Shown in pieces: positions 1-10,212 of a stretch of 19,451 nt of DNA (position 1 is its first letter; every line of letters begins with the position of its first letter). Origin of the DNA: Gamarada debralockiae. Lineage: Eukaryota > Ascomycota > Leotiomycetes > Helotiales > Hyphodiscaceae. The translations under genes and the position numbers were made by a program. The notes under the pieces were generated by a model that worked only from the letters and a program-made list of their open reading frames with translations, did not search any database and was not told the DNA's origin. The stretch lies in contig NXFV01001295.1 in assembly GCA_002803225.1 (NCBI GenBank), positions 1 to 19,451 on the forward strand. The letters are read 5' to 3'.

Positions 1-1872
1 CTTTATATTTAAGATAATCTTATAAGATTTTAAGAATAGCTAAAATAAAAGCTTTTAAAATAAAGAAATTTAGCTTTTATTATACTTTATACTTTATTAT
101 CTTAATAATAATTAAAGGACTAATATCTTTATAAATTTAAAAACTTTTAATTTAATTAAATATAATAGCTATTTTATAATTAACTAGTATTTTAATTAGT
201 ATATTTTATTCTTTTAGCTAAAGCTAATTTTTAATATTAAGCTTTTTAATTTATTTAAATATTAATTAAGATTTTTATAAAATTATTACTCTTTAAAGTA
301 ATAGATAATCTTTAAATTAATTAATATACTTTTAAAGAGTATCTTTTATAAAAGAGTATTTATATTAGTTTAATCTTTTTCTAAGGGTATTTTCTATATT
401 ATTACTTTTATTAATTAGCTAAATCTTCTTAGCTTTAAGTTTATATACTATATTAATATTAATTTAATTTAAAATTTATTCTTTTATTAGTCTTAACTTT
501 TTTTTTATATCTCTTAAAATTTCTTTTATTTTTATTATTTTTACTTAAGCTTTTAATTTTCTTTAACTTATTTATTATATTTAGTCTATTAATAGATTTA
601 AATAAAATTATACTAAAATATTATTAATTATTCTTAAAAGTTTAAATTTTAAATATATTCTTTCTAGTGTTTTATATATTTTATTTAATAAATTATTTTC
701 TTTAAAAGTAACTTAAGCTTTTTTATTAAATATAAAATTAATAATTATATTAGTAAAAGTAAAAAGATAAAAATAAAGTATAATATTCGAATTTATTAAA
801 GTTATTTAACTTTTATTTAAGTATTTTAATTAATTAGTTTTAGTTCTTATAATTATAAGACTTATTCTTTTATATAATTTTCTTTTATATATTTTACTTA
901 AAGAAATTACTTTTTTATTTATTAAGTCTTTATTTTAAATATTATTTAAAATATAAAAATAATTATAACTAAAACTATTAACTTTAATTAATTTTTAGTT
1001 TCCTTTTAATATATTAGTATAATTTTAAGATAAAGTATTAATAATTAGTTTTTCTCTTTAAAACTATTATCTTTAATATAAGTATAATAATTTTACTAAA
1101 AACGAATTAACTTCTTAATTAAAGAAATAACTAAAACTATATAAGTTTAATAGTCTTAAGAGTTATAAAATATAATATCTATAAAACTATAGTTTTTATA
1201 TTTAAAAGTTATTTTTATAACTTAAGTAAAAGATTATTTAAAAAAAATTATTAGTAAAGTTTATTCTTTAACTTCTTAAACTAAGAAAAAAATAATAATA
1301 TATTTAATTTTATATTTAATCTTAACTTTTATTTTAGCTATTTTAATAAATTAAAAAATCTATTTAAATATAGTCTTAAGCTTAAGATATTTTATATTTA
1401 AAATAAGATATTTAAGTTACTTAATAAGTTTATATAATATTATATTAGTCTTAGCCTTAGTATTAAGTATTATAGTTTTAGTAGTTATATTTATAAGACT
1501 TATAATATTTACTAATAACTTAAAGGTTATTATAATTTATCTTTAAGTTATAAAACTATTTAAATTAATAAATTAAATATTAATAATAGCTTCTTTTTTA
1601 ATAAATTATTCTTTAATAAAAGATTTTAAAGTTATTTAAGTAATATTAATAATATTAAATAGTTTTTAGTATTAAACTAAATTAATAAGGAGTTTTTATT
1701 AAATAACTTTTATAAGGTATTTACTTTTTAATTAAGTAATTAAGTCTTTATATTCTTTAGACTTTTTAAGTTAATATACTATAAGCTTAATTTTATATTA
1801 AAGTCTATCTTTAGTAAGAATATTTAATAAAATTTAATTAAATTTCTTAAAGAATTATATTATCTAAGTACT
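1..1872. repeat. Hyper-mutated AT-rich block, probably an old RIP-saturated repeat
   Basis: This stretch is extremely AT-rich; sampled lines hold only about 10-15% G+C, against roughly 35-40% after 1873. TpA steps dominate and CpG and CpA are very rare, as expected when RIP has run nearly to saturation on both strands. TAA and TAG occur in every frame and I recognise no protein motif, terminal repeat or RNA gene. The most likely origin is a transposon copy older or more often mutated than the DNA to its right. The left end lies outside the window. The class of element cannot be told by eye. Confidence 0.7.
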
Positions 1873-2200
1873 ACAGTTTGCCCCCCCGGGTTTAGCGACC
1901 CTCTACGTTAGGTAAGGCGTGTACACGGGCCTGCCGCTACTTTTAACGTCTATAAAAGCTATACTCCCCCCGCTCGTTATTTATCTTCTTTATTAACCTT
2001 TTCTAACTCTCGCTTAATCACACGAACTCGTTATATGCCCTCAGTCGTTCTCCGCTTAGCCCGTACCTAGTAGGTACCCTATCCTTAGTCTTGCTGTAAC
2101 TAAAGATACTAACGATAGCTAGTTTAAAGCCTAAAATCCTCGATCTTCTACTCTAAGCTTAATACTCTTAACTCTCGTAACTAACGATTACTTCTCTAGA
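1873..2200 (+). promoter_or_regulatory. GC-richer edge with TATA box and pyrimidine-rich leader (promoter or LTR-like)
   Basis: Base composition changes abruptly here. A run of seven C followed by three G lies at 1881-1890, a TATA box (TATAAAAG) at 1951-1958, a run of six C at 1966-1971, and a pyrimidine-rich stretch follows to about 2060. A small perfect hairpin, GTACCT-AGT-AGGTAC, sits at 2063-2077. This order (TATA, then CT-rich leader) is typical of fungal RNA polymerase II promoters and of retrotransposon LTRs. It lies some 350 nt upstream of the long plus-strand relic and could have driven it. I saw no second copy in the window, so an LTR pair is not supported. Confidence 0.4.
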
Positions 2201-2317
2201 TCGCGTCGTATTAGCCGAGACATAAGTATAAGCCTAGCTTACTTCGTCTCTACTATCGCACTAGTAAAACCTTCGTAATAATGCCCTCTTAATAATTACA
2301 ATAGTAGAGGGTCCCCC

Positions 2318-4921
2318 TTAGTATTCCTTTATATATTACGATCTAACTAATTAAAGAAATGCCTTATAATAAGGTAACTAGCTTCTGCCTAGCTATACTA
2401 TGGTATTACGTATTAAAGTAAAGATCTTAGTGAGCTCCCTTACGCTATAAAGACAATAATATACGCTATTTGCCTTAATCTAGACTAATCTATAACAAGA
2501 AGGCCTGATTCTTGCTAAACGTAGCTATAGCAGATAATAGTCTATATAATAATAATAATATTGAAGCTTCTGCTAAGTATCTTATAAACCGAATACAAAA
2601 TACTAGCGTTAGGAGAATAGGTTATAAGTAGGTAGGCTAATACAAAAGATTATATAAAGGCAAGTCATATAACCTTAAAAGGAGCTCGATCCGCGGCCGT
2701 AGTATATTAGAAGGATAGATCTAGTAATCGAGGGCTATTTTAAGCTTAGGGTACTATTAAGGTAAGACTATAAGAGCTGCTAAAATAGGTATAATATAAT
2801 CTATACTACAAAGTCTTAATTCTATAAAAGAAAGGTCGTTTAAGCTTAGCTACGTAAAAATAGCTATAAGCTCTATAAGATAAGTATAGTAAATTAAATT
2901 TCGAGTAAGATTAAACTAATTATAGGCCAATTTCTCGATCTTTAGTAAAGCTAAGGAATACTAGGGATTATATAATAAATAAGTCCTTAGTAAGAGCCTA
3001 GAGAGGCTAAGATTTTATACGCAAGATCAAGTTGATTTTAAGATAGCATATAGTAGTTATAAGTAGCAAACTAATATATAGATAAGACTAGTCTAATTCT
3101 AATAAGCAAGCGCTTACAAGTAAGTACTTAAGCCGCTTAATTCCTCTCACTAAATATTCTACTATATACTTAAACTAGTTTCCTCTTTATCTACTTTGTT
3201 TCGCGATAGCTACCCTTAAGAGTATATAATTTGTTTAATTCGTATTTCTCTTATCAAACCCGCTATTCTATAATAGTAATACTCCCTAGTCTTCTAAGCC
3301 TAGCTATTTAATCTACTTACTTAACGGCAGCTAAAAAATATATAGACTTGTAGCTACTTCCCGTTTAAGTTATATTAAGGTAAAGAGAAATACAGTAGCG
3401 AGAGCTAAAGGTATATAGAAAAGCTATACTAAAAGTAAATCGTTTTAACCGGTTAATTTAAATCGTAAACGCGCTCTTCTTAATAACGTCGATAAATCAA
3501 ACGACGAATTTCTATTTTTTAAGGAGCTTTCTCAAGCTACTCTACGTCCGAAGATCTCGACTAAGGCCTTAAAGGCCAGGTCTACCCTTTAGCGTCTAAA
3601 ACAGCTAGCTCTTTACTAGGCTAGACTATAAGTCAACTTAATATAATCGGGGTTAAGTAAACGTTAAGGTAGTAGTCAAGATAAGTATATAGGTTATCCT
3701 TTATACTTAGAAGTAGTCCGCTAATTATATGTAGATCAACTAGTAATTCTTAATAACGATGACTTAGATAAGGTCCAGGAGCTAGCCCTGGGACTTAAGT
3801 CTTTTGAGCTGCACGGCGTACCTTATACTCCTGCATAAGCCTAACCCTAGACCCTCCTCTAATCCTCTAAGCTACTATAAGATCAAACTAACTAGTAAGG
3901 TGTCGATGATATCACTCGGAGTATGTTAATAGAGTCTATGCTCTACTTTCTTCTTAAGCCTTCTAATAGTAGTAATAATAAATAGACTAATAAGAATATA
4001 ACTAAATTAAAAAAAGAATTAAAGTTAGCTTTAGAAAAGGAGTAAGTTAAATTACTATTTACTAGTGTACCTATCTCCCTAAGTCCTTACTCGGTCAAAG
4101 TACTATAGGACAAGATCCTAAGTCGAGAACGTACTAAAACTCCTAATAGTAAATCAAAAGAGCTATAGGATATTTCTCGATATAGTATAGCTCAAGACCT
4201 TAAGGAGTAAGAAAAGCAGGAGACTAAAGTAGTAATAGAACTATTAGAGGGGAAGGACATATAGGACGAAGAGCTAATAAGAGTAGCTAGAGGGGTAGAG
4301 ATATAGCAAGAGAAGCTCAAGTATCTAGCTGTAGATAATCAATAAGATATAGTAAAGGTAAATAACGTAAATAATCCTAAGGACAAGGAAGCTACTGATG
4401 CTTTACTAGCCGTGCAATCTAAGAACCCTAAGATCAATAAGTACTATTTTCGACTATATAAGATATACGCCTAGCAGCTTACTAGACGTCTAACAAAGAC
4501 AATATAGTACTAAGTTATATAAGGCGAACATCTAAATAAGTCGGATTCTTAGGTTAATGAAAACAATATACAAGTATTAATACTACCGCCGCCCTATAAA
4601 TACTCCTCTAAAGACTTAGCTTTAAAGATAGAAGTAGACGTTATACGAGTTCAAAAGATACGCTATAGCTAGCTTTAAGAAAGTAGAAAAGTGTTTAAGT
4701 ACCTAGTTAATAAGCTCTTTAACTAAATTACTAAAGATTAACTAAGAGTCTTACTTAGTCTTACGTTATTTACTAAGCTTAAAAGTAAGTAGTTACGCTA
4801 CTAGTGTCCCCTTTTTAGAAGTTTTAAGGAATAGGTCGCTAATGGAATACATCTCAAATAACGTCTTCCCCTAACCCCTTAAGCCGAGTATAGTCCAAGG
4901 TCTACTCTAAGTATTTAGTAA
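2318..4921 (+). pseudogene. RIP-broken long relic of unknown function with charged C-terminal half
   Basis: One plus-strand frame runs for about 868 codons; its many breaks are TAA or TAG. I do not recognise the family. The evidence for coding is composition: acidic and basic residues cluster in this frame only. The N-terminal part contains readable stretches such as SKDLSELPYAIKTIIYA (about 2414-2465) and a Q/K-rich, helix-prone segment around 2846-2910. The part from about 4000 to 4450 is rich in Glu and Lys (KKELKLALEKE, then further E/K/D-rich stretches) and would form coiled-coil or disordered helix. A PPP motif lies near 4588. The promoter-like stretch at 1873-2200 is upstream and the Myb-like relic follows within about 12 nt in another frame. 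A gag-like or DNA-binding protein is possible, but nothing proves either. The start is arbitrary because ATG codons are also destroyed by RIP. Confidence 0.6.
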
Positions 4922-4932
4922 CTTTAATTAAT

Positions 4933-5934
4933 GATAAGTATTACTAAACTTTAAGAACCTCTCGAAGTCCCCCTACTCCCTTTATTCCCTCTATCTCACT
5001 AGAACTAGCACAGAGTGGCGAGCTTACTACACGGAAGCAAGGAGGGAAACAGGGGTAACAAGATCTATATACTAAGACTAATAGCGAAACCCACTAATCC
5101 GTGAACACAGACAATAACCACAATACTTACGATACTAGCAATAAGAACCCACAACCTACAAAGTAACGAAGGCCACGCGCAGCATATGCTACGACTCTAA
5201 CGCTATCGACCACTAGACCTAAGATTAACAATACGTAGCCCTAAGCTAATTACAGTCACCTGTCAACTTTTATTGATAAAAGCTATTACTATACCTTATA
5301 AAGTTCTCGGAGTCCGTCTGTAGTATTAGAGGCGGCGCTAGCTACTAAGTATTAGGAGTAGCCCTTCCAAGGCTTCTTCAAATATATTAAGATTAAGGAT
5401 AATATGACGTATAATCTTAAGTTTAAACTACTATTAATCTTAGAACATCTTTACTTACTGATTAATACTAAAGCATTGGATATCTGTTTTAGTAAGGAGG
5501 CCCTAGCAAAGGTTCTGACTTATTATAACGCTTTTGCATATTTTAAGATATATTAAGTACTATTCTAGCCTAAGAAAGGGCGTACTAAATAAACTAAATA
5601 GATAACAGAAAAAGATAAAACGCTGCTCTAGATAAAGAACGATAGCTGTTTATAGGAGAAGATTTATATTACCCTCCCCTACTAGAGTATAAGGACGATC
5701 TAAGTATACTATTTAACGAAGTTAAAAAGGTAACACAGCGATCTACAATGTATAGATAGGCTAGTCGTTTTTAAACTAAAGGAGGGGCTAATTACTTCGT
5801 TAGCGTTAGAGCTCTTGTATTAGAGAAGATTAAGCTACAGCTATATATTACTCTTACAAGTAAAAGTAATTACAACTTTTACTTATTACCTATATCAAAA
5901 GACAAGAGGACTATAGGCTTTTAACTTTATATAA
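4933..5934 (+). pseudogene. RIP-broken relic of a fungal protein with a Myb/SANT-like domain
   Basis: A plus-strand frame of about 330 codons. The first part (to about 5260) is low-complexity, rich in Thr, Asn, Ser and Pro, with a basic patch (RRPRAA) near 5167-5184. The middle (about 5300-5450) holds SRSPSVVLEAALA, a PFQGFFKYIKI segment and TYNLKFKLLLILEHL, which I recall from uncharacterised Aspergillus- and Penicillium-type proteins; this is memory, not a search. The C-terminal domain at about 5596-5730 has Myb/SANT spacing: a broken Trp codon, ITEKDKTLL, the NDSCL turn followed by a second broken Trp codon and EKI, then a third helix ending TKLKR. Such domains bind DNA or histone tails in the nucleus. 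At least the stops at 5599-5601 and 5653-5655 fall where Myb domains carry Trp, so TGG to TAG is the simplest reading. The frame ends with several stops near 5914-5934. Confidence 0.7.
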
Positions 5935-5999
5935 CATAGAATTATCGAGAAAAGTCAAATTAAAATTATATTATCTTTTTAAATTATATATATTAAGCC

Positions 6000-6641
6000 T
6001 CCTAATATCTTAGTACAATTAAAAATACATTCCCTTTCGCTTGTCCCGAATTATACACCAAAGCTAAGGCAGAGTCCTTGGGTTTATAAGGGTTCTTAGA
6101 TGCAAAACTAAAGTACGACTATCCTTCGGAGCAGGAATCGCAGTGTTTACGCTTATACTTATAGTTAAAACACATAATACCAAAGTTCAAAGACTTTACG
6201 AGTCCTTAATACTAATAGCAAAAGAACTTCTACAACTGTATTCGCACATTTGTAGCCTTCCGACCTTTTAATCCGCCCCCGCTTACTGCCTTTATAGCTT
6301 CTCCTTACTCTCCTTATTATTTCCCTATATTCTTTTTGCTTTATCTTTAGTCTATAGCTTCGTTTTTAGAAGGGTTTATACGGCTAAACATAACCTTGTT
6401 TTAGTAGCGTTCGTATTTATAAGGATGCGATATACTCTTAAGGCTTAGTACTTATCCTAGTATTGACTTAGTAGCGTTGTAATTATCCTCTAGATCTCTT
6501 TAGTATTTTCCCATAGACCTTTTGAATTAAGAATAATATTAAGACAAAGAGAGTAGAAGCTATAGGTTTTATACCTATTTAGGTTTCTTATAAGTATAGT
6601 ATTCTCTTATTAATAGCTCTTCCTTAGCTTAAGCTTTGTGA
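6000..6641 (+). pseudogene. Decayed coding fragment, unknown function
   Basis: A plus-strand frame of about 214 codons bounded on the right by TGA at 6639-6641. Between about 6030 and 6190 there is a low density of stops and a good amino acid mix (FPFACPELYTKAKAESL, then GFLDAKLKYDYPSEQESQC), which argues for a real former gene. The following part is rich in Pro, Phe and Ser, then hydrophobic. I do not recognise the product. It follows the Myb-like relic by about 65 nt of AT-rich sequence and is in the same orientation, so it might be a distal exon of that gene or a separate one. No splice sites could be fixed. Confidence 0.45.
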
Positions 6642-6660
6642 AATAGTATAAAGTAGAAGA

Positions 6661-7986
6661 TTACCTTAAATTATAAGTTAATTATAAATATAAAGACTAA
6701 GAGCTAAGAGTCTGCCCTTAATAGCTAAAGGATAAATATAAGCATTCCCTTTAAAGATAAAGATTTATAGAGATAAGAGTAAGCTTTGTCTTATATAAAT
6801 TGTAATATACTAGAGGAAAAAGAAAGAGTAGAATACTGATATAAAGGTAGTATAGATAAAGTTGACTTATATTCCGCTAGTAGATCTATATTCTATTTAG
6901 CTTATATAAAAGTCTATAAACTTATAAACACGACTTTAAGGTGCTACCTTCTATTGGCTGTGAGATAAGTAGAGGGACAGCTTTAAAAAATAGGTATTTA
7001 AGAGGGCTAAGTATACTAAGTAGGGCTAAATACTCTTTAAGGTTATACGCAATAGAGATTAAAGCTAGCAAAACACTTTAAGTAGGCCTAAAAATATATT
7101 TTAAGGCGTATAAAATCACATAAGGCAGTTTAACTATAGGGACTCTCTAAATTTAAAATCAACCTATTTGTTTTAATTGGGATTATTTCTCTATAGGATA
7201 CAGAAAAGGAATTATTTATATTACAATAAAAGCTCACTATTAAGAAGTATTTAAGTACAATACATAAAGTCTTATGTGATGTCTTGCTCTTACTTTGGCA
7301 TAACTACAGTCTATTACCATAATACCTATCTATAATTTTCTATTCTATAATAAGGCTAATATATTTTTTATATAACTTATTATACTTTTCTTTCACTCTA
7401 TAATCAAGCGACAACTCTTTTACTAAGTTGATACATCTTATTCTATAATAACTGCACGCTCTTCCTAAGATTACCCAAACCTCCTGCCCTTAAGTAATAT
7501 AAGTAGGACATCTAACTCTAGTTATCTCTTTTCCATTAGCTTTTAACTTTTATTTTAAATAATATTATAGGTTTACTATACTAGGTACTTATATAAAACA
7601 GGCAACTAAACGCTGCCTAAACTCTTATTGTCCTCGATTTTAGTAGAGTTAGACTTATTATACAAATTCCAGAAGATACTCTTACCTTAGTCGTCACGGC
7701 CGTCCACCTATAGAGTAAGTAATACGAGAAAGAAGAATAAAGGAAAAAAGACTTACTAGGCAATAAGTATACAATTTATTATTTATCTATACTTAGTTTA
7801 AGTAGTTATAACTTAGCCAATACTTGTACTAGTACTTATAATACCCGCCTAATCTAGATATTCTAGTAGATAGTACAAAAGAAATCAAATAAATAATTAA
7901 TATTAAACGGAACTCATAGGTTATAGTAGTATACTTATACTCCCTATAGACTTTCGACTAAATAATAGCTCTCCTAGAGTTTGTGA
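6661..7986 (+). pseudogene. Possible decayed plus-strand relic, weak
   Basis: One plus-strand frame can be followed from about 6661 to a TGA at 7984-7986, with two further TGA codons inside (6961-6963 and 7429-7431; CGA to TGA is possible but less usual for RIP). Coding is suggested by basic helical pieces near 6970-7060 (DSFKK, FKRAKYTK) and by a decent stretch around 7640-7760 (LDFSRVRLIIQIPEDTLTL, then YEKEE). The rest is hydrophobic and Tyr-rich, as heavily RIP-altered sequence becomes in any frame. I do not recognise a family. It may be one gene, two gene pieces, or partly non-coding. Confidence 0.35.
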
Positions 7987-8216
7987 ATTCATTTAATAGA
8001 ATAGCATCTCGTAAGCGCTAATGATTTAGAATAAGTAGGCAGAAAAAGGGTAGTAACAAGCTACTAACTAGCTATTCCGTGTTTGTACGCCCTACTAAGT
8101 ACGTTTCCAAATCTCTTTAACATAATTTAAAAGCCTTAAAATCAAATTTATAAAGCTAAAGATATATTTTAATTGCCTTAAGAGTGTATTTTCAACCTCC
8201 TTAAATTAATTTTTAT

Positions 8217-9413
8217 TACTTATTTTTTACTATATTAAGTCTACTAGCTACTTTACCTCAAGAGAGTACCTTAATACTCTTTATCCTTGGCAAAAGAGAC
8301 CTAGTCTTTATACAAGAGGCTTTAGATCCGTCCAAAGGATTGCACTATAATAACCTTCTTACGGCATTACACGGCATGCCCCTTACAAAGCGTGAAAACG
8401 CCTTAAAGGTACTCTTACTAATTAAGATAAAGGATCTCGCTCGAAATAAATTAAAGGAGATAAAGAGGGCGATTAACAGAAATATTAAGAGCTAGAATCT
8501 AGACTTATACTATTACAGAATACTACTTGATCCCAGTTACGCTACGAACACTATAAATACCCTAGATTAGTTCTTCCGTTATCACGTACTTATAAAACCT
8601 AGAGTAATTCTTTAATTAACATCAAAAGTTATTTTATATAAAGTTAGGACTTTATTATTATTTCTGCCTTTAATTCTAAAACTAATCACCATTTTCAATA
8701 CTCTAGAATTGTATAATTAAATTAATAGCTTTATCGAGCACTAGAACAAGAATATACAGTTAGAGGCTACGGAATAAGTATTAAGGAAGGGAATGCTGTA
8801 AGAAGGAGGCTAAAAGAAGAGGTAGTAAGGTTAGCAGTACTTCAACATAGAAATGTATATCGCTAATATTAAGTAAAGAGAGCGATTAATAAGAAGGTCG
8901 CATCTAAACGACAATTAACAACAGAATCCTTAGATTAGGACAACCTATAATAACTATAAATACTAAGTGTAACTTATCTATCTTGTATAGAGGATCTTCC
9001 GTAACAAACGAATAGTATTAATTAGGCATAAGCTTTACTTATAACAACCTCTTTATACCTAGAACTATCGAACGTCTAGCCCTATAAAGACTTGCTATTA
9101 CTAACAATAGCGTAGCATATCGCTACACAGACAGACTACCTTATAAAATACTATACTCTTCACGCCAGCTCTATAGGACCTATACCTTAGCTATCTTATT
9201 ACTAGGCCTAGTAAAGTAAGTCCTAGTATCTATAAATTATTGTTTTTAGCTTATAGTTATAATAGATTTTAACTCGGAGACAGAGGAGGAGTAATAGCAG
9301 CTAGAACTACAAATACAGTAATAATAGGAATAACAGTAGTAGCTCGGAATATAAGTATAGTAATAGCAAGAAGAGCAGTAGCGCGGACTATAGTAGCAAG
9401 ACTTCTTTAATAA
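8217..9413 (+). pseudogene. Lysine-rich relic with a well-preserved N-terminal part; unknown function
   Basis: In this frame the segment 8280-8610 has only two or three stops in about 110 codons, far fewer than elsewhere, and reads as ordinary soluble protein (FIQEALDPSKGLHYNNLL, HGMPLTKRENALKVLL, then a K/R-rich helix). A second good stretch around 8730-8900 is rich in Lys, Arg, Glu and Gln. From about 8940 onward another frame (the one reading glutamine in the CAR tract at 9291-9402) looks at least as good, so a frameshift, an intron or an overlapping second gene lies near 8900-8950. I do not know the family. Its neighbours on both sides are co-oriented. A 200-nt gap with no clear coding precedes it (7987-8216). 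Confidence 0.55.
9291..9402 (+). repeat. CAR trinucleotide tract, former polyglutamine run
   Basis: An interrupted (CAA/CAG)n tract in which many units now read TAA or TAG. In the frame beginning 9271 (AAC TCG GAG...) it encodes mostly Gln or a stop that replaces Gln, with scattered Glu, Leu and Gly, preceded by an acidic ETEEE. Surviving CAG and CAA units lie next to mutated ones. Glutamine-rich tracts are common in fungal transcriptional regulators. The opposite strand is free of stops here and yields a Tyr/Ser/Cys-rich shadow, which I regard as meaningless. Confidence 0.7.
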
Positions 9414-10212
9414 AGATACGGAGAATAAATAAGATATTAAAGACTTTAGCACGTATCTATTATTTTAATAGCCTAATATTATTACTATAGCAGTTGCTTT
9501 CTCTAATATCAAAACGCTTTTATTGCTTATAAAATACCTTATCCTGTTTCCTGTATAAACCTTACTACTATTACTAATTGTAAAGCCACCTATAATAATA
9601 AAGACAATATACTTCTCCTCGCTAGTTAAGTTTAATATAGCTCCTTCTCCTTTAGTTGAATTGTAATATATTATAGTTCTACCTATCTCTAGCTAGATAT
9701 AATTAATAATATCCCCTTTAGTAGAGACTTTATTATATACTTATATCTTCTTAAACTAAACGATATATTACTTTATTATCCTTTTCCTTTGCCTTTATAT
9801 TAAGCTTCTCTTTAAAAGACTTTGTGTTTTTGGGTTTTTTCTTGTGTTTTCCTATAAGTATTATTTGAGAATACTAGGGAGCTAATCGTAAGGTATATTG
9901 ATATAAAGCCTTACGCTAAACTAACTAGCGTAGCAAAAGGGGGATAGCTGTCGTTAGTAAAGGATACAATTAAGGGAGTATAGGGATTACGATAGCTGCT
10001 AAATTCCTTAGAATTATCGTGAGAAAATTGTATACTATAAATATCGATTGGCTATACTTGTAGTAGTGATAGCGAGCCTGATTATATACTATTAAATTAG
10101 TGGCTAAGTTACTAAGGGTCTTGGGTAGTGTATATACTCTAGTATATATACGTATAGTCAAAGACATGAAAAAACAGTTCTCTCTAAGCTGTAATTCGCT
10201 AAGCTTAGGCTA
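9414..10212. other. Stretch without a firm gene assignment
   Basis: The plus-strand frame of the polyglutamine reading stays open apart from TAA/TAG and gives hydrophobic sequence to about 9850, then a more protein-like piece at 9925-10060 (KGDSC, QLREYRDYD, EKIVYYKYR). On the minus strand a stop-free ATG reading of 65 codons covers 9970-10167. The two readings compete and I could not settle between them. A T-rich run lies at about 9820-9862. An 8-bp inverted repeat with a 2-nt loop (TATATACT-CT-AGTATATA) lies at 10131-10148. Confidence 0.4.

Noticed and set aside
1..1872. Long TGA-free frames as decayed genes
   Set aside because: RIP turns TGA into TAA, so TGA-free frames are expected everywhere here, and composition gives no support for coding.
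9246..9452. Minus-strand 68-codon ORF, Tyr/Ser/Cys-rich
   Set aside because: It is the antisense of the CAR (polyglutamine) tract; its composition is fully explained by that repeat.
10131..10148. 8-bp TATA-type inverted repeat as a terminator
   Set aside because: Short and built of TA steps; common by chance in this composition.
9970..10167. Minus-strand 65-codon ATG ORF
   Set aside because: A plus-strand frame continuous with neighbouring relics reads protein-like here (QLREYRDYD, EKIVYYKYR). The minus reading is Ile/Tyr/Leu-rich without a motif. I could not settle it, so it is not listed as a gene.
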